13,071 nucleotides of DNA, from the NCBI GenBank assembly GCA_900554485.1, contig USHO01000026.1:1-13071 (forward strand), in the 5' to 3' direction. The first letter of the stretch is position 1. Every line of letters begins with the position of its first letter. A model generated the notes under the pieces. The model worked only from the letters and a program-made list of their open reading frames with translations. It was not told the origin of the DNA and searched no databases. Shown here piece after piece: positions 1 through 5,864 of this stretch. The position numbers and the translations under genes are program-made. The stretch is from an uncultured Eubacteriales bacterium (lineage in GTDB: Bacteria; Bacillota; Clostridia; Christensenellales; Borkfalkiaceae).

Positions 1-55
1 GTATTAGTCAAAAATACGTCGTCAGACCACGGTTCGTTTTATTCTTGGCTGGCAT
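1..55 (-). repeat. Partial copy of MITE-like repeat, cut by window edge
   Basis: This stretch is the reverse complement of 3558-3612 with 52 of 55 bases identical by hand alignment. It therefore represents the same end of the same repeat in opposite orientation, with the body continuing beyond the left edge. Two of the three differences lie in the outermost bases (GCCAGCCAAGAAT here against GCCGGACAAGAAT at 3560). The end overlaps the last codons of the phosphohexomutase gene. The matching length rules out chance. Confidence 0.85.
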
Positions 56-1781
56 CGTTCAGAAGAGCGGTAAAATTCGTTCTGAGTTCTTCTATCGCCT
101 TTTCGGCATGAGCCTTATCTTTAGCTTTTACCGAATAATATATTTTGAGTTTCGGTTCTGTACCGCTCGGACGGAGGCATATAAATCCGCCGCTGAGCAG
201 TTCGTAATACAGGCAGTTGACACCGCTTATGTTTATCTTTTCGGTCACGCCGTCTGCCGTTCTCGTCCCGGCGAGGTAATCGCGGACACCGCTTACTGTG
301 TAAATGCCGACGTTTTCGACGTGTTTTTCGCGCATGCTTCCGACAGCCGTGTTCATTTCTTTCATCGCGTCGAGACCCGAATATTTAATGCTGTCGGTAA
401 CGTCGAGAACGAACCCGTATTTTTCGTAAAGTTCTTTAAGTCTGCCGTATACGCTCTTGCCTATGCTCTGGTAATAACAAGTCATTTCGGCGAACAGCAT
501 GCTCGCGACGACCGCGTCTTTATCCCTGGCGTGCGTACCGCGAAGATACCCGCAACTTTCCTCGAAACCGAAGATGAACGTATGCGAACCGTCGGATTCG
601 TACTGTTTGATCTTTTCGCCGATGAACTTAAACCCTACGGGAGTTTCGACGAGTTCGACGCCGTAATTCGCGCACACGGATTGCGCAAGCCCCGTAGAAA
701 CGAAACTCTTTATGACCACGCCGTTTGCGGGCGTCTTGTTTTCCGCTTTCAGCCTCAGCAGGATATAATCGAGCAAAAGCACGCCCGTCTGATTACCCGT
801 CAGCGCGACGAATTCTCCGTCGTCGTTTCTGACGGCTACGCCGAGTCTGTCGCAGTCGGGGTCCGTACCGAAGACGACGTCCGCCTTGATTTTATCGGCA
901 AGGGCGATACCCATTTTAAGCGTCTCTTTGAATTCGGGATTCGGTACTTCTACGGTCGAGAAGTTCGGATCGGGTACGGCTTGTTCCTCGACGACCGTCA
1001 CCTTGATTTTAAGGCGTTTAAGTATGGTCGTAACGGGTACGAAACCGCTGCCGTGTACGGGAGTATATACGATTTTTATCTTTTTGCCTATCTCTTTGAC
1101 GGCTTTTTTGGACAACGTAAGTTTTACGAGTTCGTCGTAATAACTCTTTTCGAGATGTTTGTCGATAACGGAAAGCGATGCCGGATTGCCGCGACGCTTT
1201 ATTTCTTTTACTTCGACTTCTTTAACCGAGAAGTAATCGGTGACCGCGGAAATATATTTTACGACCTCTTCGGTGTCTTCGACGCTCATCTGCGCGCCGT
1301 CCGCGCCGTAAACCTTATAGCCGTTGTATTCTTTGGGATTATGGCTTGCGGTTATCATTATACCCGCGAAACAGCCGAGTTTTCTGACCGCGTAAGAGAG
1401 CATCGGTACCGGGCGCGGCGCGGGATAGATATAAACCTTTATATCGTTATACAATAACACGCCTGCCGCCGTGCGGGCAAACAGTTCGCTTTTGTTACGG
1501 GTATCGTAAGATATGGCGACGCCCTTTTTCATAGCGGCATAGCCTTTCGACTTAATGAATTCCGCAAGCCCCTGCGTAGCGCGACGAACGGTATAAATGT
1601 TCATTTTATTGGTACCGTATCCGATTATTCCGCGCATACCCGCCGTGCCGAATTCGAGTTCCGCGCCGAAAGCGTATTCTATCGCCTTGTCGTCGCCTTC
1701 CATCGCGCGGAGTTCGTTAAGCCCCTCCGCATTTATATAAGGACTGGTAAGCCAGTTATCGTAATTTACTTTATAATCCAT
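39..1781 (-). CDS. Phosphoglucomutase/phosphomannomutase (alpha-D-phosphohexomutase family)
   Basis: Cytoplasmic enzyme of about 580 residues that should interconvert hexose-1-phosphate and hexose-6-phosphate, feeding glycolysis and cell-envelope nucleotide sugars. All four family signatures are visible: the phosphoserine loop TASHNP with Ser146, the metal loop DPDCD (Asp307, 309, 311), the sugar loop GFEES (405-409) and the phosphate-binding RPSGTEP (537-543). Length fits the bacterial PgcA-type subfamily. The ATG at 1781 is chosen over an in-frame one at 1844 because GGAGGG (1790-1795) sits 8 bases upstream and the first conserved residues follow directly; the longer start would lie on the promoter. 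The last five codons (D-A-S-Q-E) and stop lie inside a repeat end, so the native C-terminus may have been replaced. Glucose versus mannose preference cannot be told from sequence alone. Confidence 0.95.
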   Translation of the reverse strand: MDYKVNYDNWLTSPYINAEGLNELRAMEGDDKAIEYAFGAELEFGTAGMRGIIGYGTNKMNIYTVRRATQGLAEFIKSKGYAAMKKGVAISYDTRNKSELFARTAAGVLLYNDIKVYIYPAPRPVPMLSYAVRKLGCFAGIMITASHNPKEYNGYKVYGADGAQMSVEDTEEVVKYISAVTDYFSVKEVEVKEIKRRGNPASLSVIDKHLEKSYYDELVKLTLSKKAVKEIGKKIKIVYTPVHGSGFVPVTTILKRLKIKVTVVEEQAVPDPNFSTVEVPNPEFKETLKMGIALADKIKADVVFGTDPDCDRLGVAVRNDDGEFVALTGNQTGVLLLDYILLRLKAENKTPANGVVIKSFVSTGLAQSVCANYGVELVETPVGFKFIGEKIKQYESDGSHTFIFGFEESCGYLRGTHARDKDAVVASMLFAEMTCYYQSIGKSVYGRLKELYEKYGFVLDVTDSIKYSGLDAMKEMNTAVGSMREKHVENVGIYTVSGVRDYLAGTRTADGVTEKINISGVNCLYYELLSGGFICLRPSGTEPKLKIYYSVKAKDKAHAEKAIEELRTNFTALLNDASQE

Positions 1782-1815
1782 TTGAATTTCCCTCCGAAAA
1801 TACCAAATCGGTTTC

Positions 1816-1844
1816 AGTATACCGCTTTTTCGTCCGTTTGTCAA
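1816..1844 (-). promoter_or_regulatory. Sigma-A-type promoter of the phosphohexomutase gene
   Basis: On the minus strand a perfect -35 TTGACA (1839-1844) is followed by 17 bases and -10 TATACT (1816-1821). Transcription should begin near 1809, leaving a short leader with the GGAGGG site before the ATG at 1781. Confidence 0.8.
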
Positions 1845-1883
1845 AAAATATACGACGTATTTAATTAAATTTCACGTTTACTA

Positions 1884-1912
1884 TTTACTTTTGCGCCCGA
1901 AAATGTTAAAAT
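1884..1912 (+). promoter_or_regulatory. Probable promoter of the glycosyltransferase-ung pair
   Basis: TTTACT (1884-1889), 17 bases, then TAAAAT (1907-1912). The -10 ends six bases before the ATG at 1919, so the expected transcription start coincides with the start codon. The match to consensus is moderate, and no alternative promoter is evident in the spacer to the divergent gene. Confidence 0.5.
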
Positions 1913-1918
1913 AAATTT

Positions 1919-2869
1919 ATGAAACCTGAATTGAGTATCGTAACTTCGGCATACAACGAAGAAGAAAGTCTTCCGTTGTTTTTCGATCGCGTAACCGCGG
2001 TAGCCGAAAAAATGAACGTCGCATACGAAATAATCGTCGTAAACGACGGCAGTAAAGACGGAACCGAAAAAGTCATCCGCGAACGCGCCGAAAAGGATAA
2101 GCGCGTGAAAGGGGTCTTCCTCTCCCGTAATTTCGGACAACAGGCGGCGTATCTTTGCGCGATGAAACTTCTTGCCGGCGACTGCGCCGTGTTTCTCGAC
2201 GCCGACCTTCAGGACCCGCCCGAACTCATACCCGAAATGTACGCTAAGTATAAAGAAGGCTACGACGTTGTGCATGCCGTCAGAACAAAGCGCGAAGGCG
2301 AAACCGTCGGTAAAAAACTATCGGCGGCGGCGTATATGGGTCTGCTGCGCAGAGGTTCGGGGCTGAATATTCCCGAAAATTCGAGCGAATTCAAATTATA
2401 CGACAAAAAGGTTCTCGACGCGATAATTTCGATGCCCGAGACGACGCGTTTTTTGCGCGCGCAGGTAACATGGCTCGGATTTAAGGAGGCTTTCGTATAC
2501 TTCGACCGCCCTGCCCGCGAAAAAGGCAAAACGACTTATAACTTCAAAAAACTTGCGAAAATCGCAATGAACGGCATAATTCCTTACGACAAAAAACCTC
2601 TTGCTCTGCCGCTTAAAATCGGCGCGGTTCTCGGCGTGGGGTCGCTTGCGGCGTTTATAACGTTTATCGTTCTTGCCGCGCTGTCGATAAGCCTTCCGCT
2701 TGCGGCGTGGCTATTCCCGACCGTCGGCGCGGGCGTATCGCTGATACTGATTTCGCAAGGAATAACCGGCATTTATCTCGGTTACGCTTACGACGAAGTA
2801 AAGCGCAGACCGGTTTACGTCATAAGAGAAACACTCAATTTCGGAGAAGACGATGATAAAAACAGGTAA
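1919..2869 (+). CDS. GtrB/DPM1-like polyprenyl-phosphate glycosyltransferase (GT2)
   Basis: A 316-residue membrane glycosyltransferase that probably moves a sugar from a nucleotide donor to undecaprenyl phosphate on the cytoplasmic face, for wall or teichoic acid decoration. The N-terminal GT-A domain starts with SIVTSAYNEEESLP (6-19), has VNDGSKDGT (41-49) and the metal/donor motif FLDADLQDPPE (92-102; Asp94, Asp96, Asp99), and the basic REKGKTTY segment (200-207). Two hydrophobic helices follow (about 230-255 and 262-290), the GtrB layout. No Shine-Dalgarno precedes the ATG, and the promoter position suggests a leaderless mRNA. The 3' end overlaps ung by 17 bases. The sugar donor is unknown; no flippase or GtrC-like partner lies in the window. 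Confidence 0.9.
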   Translation: MKPELSIVTSAYNEEESLPLFFDRVTAVAEKMNVAYEIIVVNDGSKDGTEKVIRERAEKDKRVKGVFLSRNFGQQAAYLCAMKLLAGDCAVFLDADLQDPPELIPEMYAKYKEGYDVVHAVRTKREGETVGKKLSAAAYMGLLRRGSGLNIPENSSEFKLYDKKVLDAIISMPETTRFLRAQVTWLGFKEAFVYFDRPAREKGKTTYNFKKLAKIAMNGIIPYDKKPLALPLKIGAVLGVGSLAAFITFIVLAALSISLPLAAWLFPTVGAGVSLILISQGITGIYLGYAYDEVKRRPVYVIRETLNFGEDDDKNR

Positions 2870-3527
2870 CGATTGGGACGAAGTTTTAGACGACCTTTTC
2901 AAAAGCGAAAACTATCTTAAAATACGCGAATTTCTTAAAACCGAATACTCGACGCGGGATATTTACCCGTCTATGTACGATATTTTCAACGCGTTTAAGT
3001 TGACGCCGTATTCAAACGTAAAAGCGGTTATACTCGGACAGGATCCGTATCACGAACCCGGACAAGCGCACGGACTGTGTTTTTCGGTGCAGGACGGCGT
3101 AAAACTTCCGCCGTCGCTCGTCAATATATATAAAGAAATAAAGAGCGACCTCGGTATAACCGAACCGGACAACGGAAACCTCACGAAGTGGGCAAAACAG
3201 GGCGTGCTTTTGCTCAACACTTCGCTTACGGTCAGACGCGGAGCGGCTAACTCGCACAAAGACTGCGGCTGGACGCAATTCACCGACGAAGTGATAAAAA
3301 AACTTGCCGCCAGAGAAAAGCCCATGGTATTTATCCTGTGGGGAGCGAACGCCCGCAGCAAAAAGGCGTTCATCGACGGCAAACGTCACCTTATTCTGGA
3401 AAGCGCGCACCCCAGCCCGCTTTCGTGTTATAACGGATTTTTCGGCAGTCGCCCGTTTTCAAAGACAAACGACTTTCTTGTCGCGAACGGCGAAACGCCG
3501 ATAGACTGGAATCTTAACGACGATTGA
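2853..3527 (+). CDS. ung: Uracil-DNA glycosylase, family 1
   Basis: Base-excision repair enzyme that removes uracil from DNA. At 224 residues it has the usual bacterial length. The water-activating motif GQDPYH (62-67, Asp64), the uracil-recognition segment LLLNTSLT with Asn122, and the minor-groove/catalytic motif HPSPLS (186-191, His186) followed by GFFGSRPFSKTN are all intact. The ATG overlaps the upstream glycosyltransferase by 17 bases, with GGAG six bases before it, so the two are probably translationally coupled. No strong terminator follows directly; a 32-bp palindrome begins 15 bases after the stop and may act as a transcript end. Confidence 0.97.
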   Translation: MIKTGNDWDEVLDDLFKSENYLKIREFLKTEYSTRDIYPSMYDIFNAFKLTPYSNVKAVILGQDPYHEPGQAHGLCFSVQDGVKLPPSLVNIYKEIKSDLGITEPDNGNLTKWAKQGVLLLNTSLTVRRGAANSHKDCGWTQFTDEVIKKLAAREKPMVFILWGANARSKKAFIDGKRHLILESAHPSPLSCYNGFFGSRPFSKTNDFLVANGETPIDWNLNDD

Positions 3528-3542
3528 CGTTCCGTTTTTACA

Positions 3543-3574
3543 TTATTCTTGTCCGGCATGCCGGACAAGAATAA
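3543..3574. repeat. Perfect 32-bp palindrome at a repeat junction
   Basis: The 16-base half TTATTCTTGTCCGGCA is followed by its exact reverse complement with no spacer. The right half is the start of the MITE-like element; the left half is an additional copy of the same terminus in opposite orientation. As RNA it would form a long GC-centred stem, but neither strand has a following T-tract, so it is not a standard intrinsic terminator. Confidence 0.9.
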
Positions 3575-3836
3575 AACGAACCGTGGTCTGACGACGTATT
3601 TTTGACTGATACGTCGTTACGCTCGCGGCTTATACGTCAGGTATTAACCCGTTCGCGTGCCTTGTCTTAGTCTGAAAATCCGCCGTCAGACTTGCAAGCA
3701 ACCAAAACGTCGATATTTTTGATGATTTTTGGTAAAGACGAGTGCAGACGTACCGGACGTACTTCAAACGAGGATTTGACAAAAAGCGCGAAAATAGCGA
3801 CGTTTTGGCAAGGTTTGTTTAATTCTTGTCCGGCAT
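3558..3836 (+). mobile_element. MITE-like non-coding element with terminal inverted repeats
   Basis: About 279 bases filling the gap between ung and gap. The left end ATGCCGGACAAGAATAAAAC (3558-3577) and the reverse complement of the right end (3817-3836) agree at 19 of 20 positions, and weaker pairing continues inward to about 28 bases. An AT dinucleotide flanks or forms each edge, possibly a target duplication. Inside are a hairpin with arms ACGACGTAT (3591-3599) and ATACGTCGT (3609-3617), a small AGTCTG/CAGACT hairpin (3669-3692), and a 107-base imperfect inverted repeat (3702-3808). There is no convincing coding sequence. Part of it recurs inverted at 1-55. Its small size, TIRs and lack of a transposase fit a miniature transposable element; a structured RNA role cannot be excluded. 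Confidence 0.75.
3702..3808. repeat. 107-base imperfect inverted repeat inside the element
   Basis: CCAAAACGTCG (3702-3712) pairs exactly with CGACGTTTTGG (3798-3808). Inward, the T-rich stretch at 3714-3733 pairs with the A-rich stretch around 3777-3796 with some mismatches, and the centre holds a GTAC...GTAC pair near 3750-3762. Transcribed in either direction it should fold into one long hairpin. Confidence 0.75.
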
Positions 3837-3838
3837 AC

Positions 3839-3870
3839 AAAAAACTCCGCAACGATTGTTGCGGAGTTTT
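3839..3870 (-). terminator. Intrinsic terminator of gap, probably bidirectional
   Basis: A 13-bp perfect stem, AAAACTCCGCAAC (3841-3853) with GTTGCGGAGTTTT (3858-3870), closes a four-base loop. On the minus strand it ends in six T residues. It lies 16 bases past the gap stop codon. The plus-strand reading also ends in a T-rich run, so it can stop read-through from the ung side. Confidence 0.9.
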
Positions 3871-3885
3871 CTTTATATTTTACGA

Positions 3886-4959
3886 TTATTTAATGTTCGC
3901 GAAATATTTGATGGTTCTTACCATCTGAGAAGTGTACGAATTTTCGTTATCGTACCAGGAAACTACCTGTACCTGATAGGTGTCGTCGTCGATCTTGGAA
4001 ACCATAGTCTGAGTAGCGTCGAACAACGAACCGAATCTCATACCGATAACGTCGGACGAAACGATCTGATCTTCGTTGTAACCGAAAGATTCGGATGCGG
4101 CAGCCTTCATAGCGGCGTTGATGCCTTCCTTCGTAACGTCTTTACCCTTAACGACAGCGGTAAGAATGGTGGTCGAACCGGTGGGAACGGGAACGCGTTG
4201 AGCCGAACCGATGAGTTTACCGTTGAGTTCGGGGATAACGAGACCGATTGCCTTAGCGGCACCCGTCGAGTTGGGAACGATGTTAGCGGCGCCCGCTCTC
4301 GCACGGCGAAGGTCGCCCTTGCGGTGAGGTCCGTCAAGAATCATCTGGTCGCCGGTATAAGCGTGAATGGTGCTCATGATACCCGAGACGATGGGAGCGT
4401 ACTTGTTAAGCGTGTTCGCCATAGGAGCAAGACAGTTGGTCGTGCAGGACGCAGCCGAAATAATCTGATCGTCTTTGGTAAGGGTCTTTTCGTTTACGCT
4501 GTAAACGATAGTCTTAAGGTCGTTGCCCGCGGGAGCGGAAATAACGACTTTCTTTGCGCCAGCCTGAATGTGCGCCATGGATTTTTCTTTGGAGCAGTAG
4601 AAACCGGTGCATTCCAGAACTACGTCTACGTCCAACTTACCCCAGGGAAGATCCTGAGCCTTGGGCATAGCGTAAATGGTGATTTCTTTACCGTCTACGG
4701 TGATGGAACCGGGAACTTTTACGGTCTTGCCGTCTTCTTCCAATACGGGTTCTTTGGACGAAACGGTATGAAGGTTTTCGCCTATTTTACCGCAATATCC
4801 GCCCTGAGCGGTATCGTATTTCAAAAGATCCGCCAGCATCTTGGGGCTGGTAAGATCGTTGATAGCGACTACGTCATAGCCTTCCGCGCCGAACATCTGT
4901 CTGAACGCAAGACGACCTATACGACCGAAACCGTTAATCGCAACTCTAACATTTGCCAT
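3886..4959 (-). CDS. gap: Glyceraldehyde-3-phosphate dehydrogenase, type I
   Basis: Glycolytic enzyme converting glyceraldehyde-3-phosphate, NAD+ and phosphate to 1,3-bisphosphoglycerate in the cytosol. The Rossmann motif INGFGRIGR (8-16), Asp35 in AINDL (typical of NAD preference), the active-site segment SAASCTTNCLAP with Cys172, and His199 in STIHAYTGDQ are present, as is the C-terminal WYDNENSYTSQM segment. At 357 residues it is slightly longer than the usual 330-340; the extra length appears as small surface insertions (for example around 51-60 and 101-107), not a new domain. The ATG is preceded by GGAGG about nine bases upstream. It is monocistronic, with its own promoter and terminator. 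Confidence 0.98.
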   Translation of the reverse strand: MANVRVAINGFGRIGRLAFRQMFGAEGYDVVAINDLTSPKMLADLLKYDTAQGGYCGKIGENLHTVSSKEPVLEEDGKTVKVPGSITVDGKEITIYAMPKAQDLPWGKLDVDVVLECTGFYCSKEKSMAHIQAGAKKVVISAPAGNDLKTIVYSVNEKTLTKDDQIISAASCTTNCLAPMANTLNKYAPIVSGIMSTIHAYTGDQMILDGPHRKGDLRRARAGAANIVPNSTGAAKAIGLVIPELNGKLIGSAQRVPVPTGSTTILTAVVKGKDVTKEGINAAMKAAASESFGYNEDQIVSSDVIGMRFGSLFDATQTMVSKIDDDTYQVQVVSWYDNENSYTSQMVRTIKYFANIK

Positions 4960-5044
4960 TTTTATATCCTCCGATATTTATTTACCTAAGTATTATAAAC
5001 GCTTGTACGGGCACTATACGCCCTCACCGTTTATTTCCTCGTAT

Positions 5045-5073
5045 ATTATATAAAAAGAAAAAATTAAAGTCAA
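5045..5073 (-). promoter_or_regulatory. Promoter of gap
   Basis: Minus-strand TTGACT (5068-5073), 17-base spacer, TATAAT (5045-5050). Transcription from about 5038 gives an untranslated leader of roughly 80 bases before the ATG at 4959, longer than its neighbours' leaders. No obvious riboswitch fold was recognised in it. Confidence 0.8.
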
Positions 5074-5106
5074 TTATTTTTCGTATTTTTTTACTATTTT
5101 TACCGC

Positions 5107-5135
5107 TTGACAACGCGAAGGTTTTATATTATAAT
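5107..5135 (+). promoter_or_regulatory. Consensus sigma-A promoter of the zinc-ribbon gene
   Basis: TTGACA (5107-5112), 17 bases, TATAAT (5130-5135): an exact match to the housekeeping consensus. Transcription should start near 5142, giving a leader of about 30 bases. It is back-to-back with the gap promoter, 33 bases between the two -35 boxes. Confidence 0.88.
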
Positions 5136-5171
5136 ACGCATAAGCATTTAATATATAAGGTAACCATCGTT

Positions 5172-5663
5172 ATGAAAAAAATAAACGCAAAGATAAGAAC
5201 GGTTCTTCTGTTCGCCATTCTCTCCGCCTGTTTGCTGGTCGGAGGCATTCCGATGATAATAATCGGCGCGGGCAGAATGCCCGTCGTAATGATTCTGGGC
5301 ATAATTTTCGTGGTCGTGGATTTCTACGCCTGCCCCATTCTGTTCTCCTCGCTAGGCGGGCTGAACTCGATTAAACGCACGGTACAGGCGGTTACGGTGG
5401 AACACCTTTACACCCTGTCGGACATAGCCGCTCAATCGGGCAAAAAAGAAGCAGTCATAAAGCAGGAAATTCTGACGAGTATGGAAAAAGGCTATATTAC
5501 CGGTCTCCTCTTCGACGGAACGACGCTTTCTTACAACGACAAACGCAAAGCGGACAGAAGACTTCTGAACTGCAAGTGCGAAAACTGCGGAGCGATGATA
5601 ACTTATTATTCCGACGAAGTTCCTGTCTGCCCGTATTGCGGCGCGTCTCAGACAAAAAAATAA
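5172..5663 (+). CDS. Small membrane protein with two TM helices and C-terminal zinc ribbon
   Basis: I do not recognise a named family. The 163-residue product has two hydrophobic helices (about 10-32 and 36-58), then a helical, winged-helix-like segment (about 74-125) with TLSDIAAQSGKKEAVIKQEI resembling a small helix-turn-helix or PCI-like fold, and a zinc ribbon with Cys136, Cys139, Cys153 and Cys156 (plus Cys134) in CENCG and CPYCG knuckles. The cytoplasmic part would carry both soluble modules. The ATG at 5172 follows AAGG about 11 bases upstream and lies 30 bases past the predicted transcription start; upstream in-frame starts lie before the promoter. It is monocistronic, with a terminator directly after it. 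A membrane-tethered regulatory or scaffold role is inference only. Confidence 0.8.
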   Translation: MKKINAKIRTVLLFAILSACLLVGGIPMIIIGAGRMPVVMILGIIFVVVDFYACPILFSSLGGLNSIKRTVQAVTVEHLYTLSDIAAQSGKKEAVIKQEILTSMEKGYITGLLFDGTTLSYNDKRKADRRLLNCKCENCGAMITYYSDEVPVCPYCGASQTKK

Positions 5664-5679
5664 AATACGTTTAATCCGC

Positions 5680-5717
5680 GGCGGGGGCGATCGAAAAATC
5701 ATCCCCGCCCGTATTTT
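5680..5717 (+). terminator. Intrinsic terminator of the zinc-ribbon gene
   Basis: GGCGGGG (5680-5686) pairs with CCCCGCC (5703-5709), extended by GAT/ATC around a CGAAAA loop with one wobble and one mismatch, and is followed by GTATTTT. It starts 17 bases after the stop codon. Confidence 0.75.
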
Positions 5718-5768
5718 CCCGCGAATGACGGAGGGTTCTATGTTTGATTTTATATTGTCTGCCGATTT

Positions 5769-5792
5769 AACGATGCCAGCCAAGAATAAAAC
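5769..5792 (+). repeat. Orphan end of the MITE-like repeat family
   Basis: These 24 bases are an exact reverse-complement match to 36-59, the repeat end in the phosphohexomutase gene, including the subfamily-specific GCCAGCCAAGAAT. Sequence beyond AAAAC does not follow the full element at 3558, so this is a solo or decayed terminus, or the edge of a different family member. Confidence 0.75.
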
Positions 5793-5814
5793 CGATTTTA
5801 AGATAACAGCAATC

Positions 5815-5840
5815 ACCCCGCCGCGTTTTCGCGGCGGGGT
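5815..5840. terminator. Strong hairpin between convergent genes
   Basis: An 11-bp perfect GC-rich stem, ACCCCGCCGCG (5815-5825) and CGCGGCGGGGT (5830-5840), with a TTTT loop. It lies 25 bases downstream of the SSB-like gene stop and should end that transcript, but neither strand has a clean T-tract, so it may be a rho-assisted terminator or an RNA 3'-end stabiliser. Confidence 0.6.
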
Positions 5841-5864
5841 ATCCATATATTATATATTATCGGG

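Noticed and set aside
45..1457. 470-codon open frame opposite the phosphohexomutase gene
   Set aside because: It is antisense to a gene with all catalytic motifs intact, shows no domain, and arises from biased codon use.
3702..3808. Integron attC-like site
   Set aside because: The hairpin is large and imperfect, but the core-site sequences (RYYYAAC/GTTRRRY) are absent at its ends and there is no cassette array or integrase.
3692..3928. Short open frames inside the MITE-like element (also 3667-3852 on the minus strand)
   Set aside because: They cross the terminal repeat and the gap terminator or 3' end, lack ribosome binding sites, and resemble no protein I know.
3826..4989. 387-codon open frame opposite gap
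   Set aside because: It is antisense to a fully conserved GAPDH gene and starts within the repeat end and terminator.
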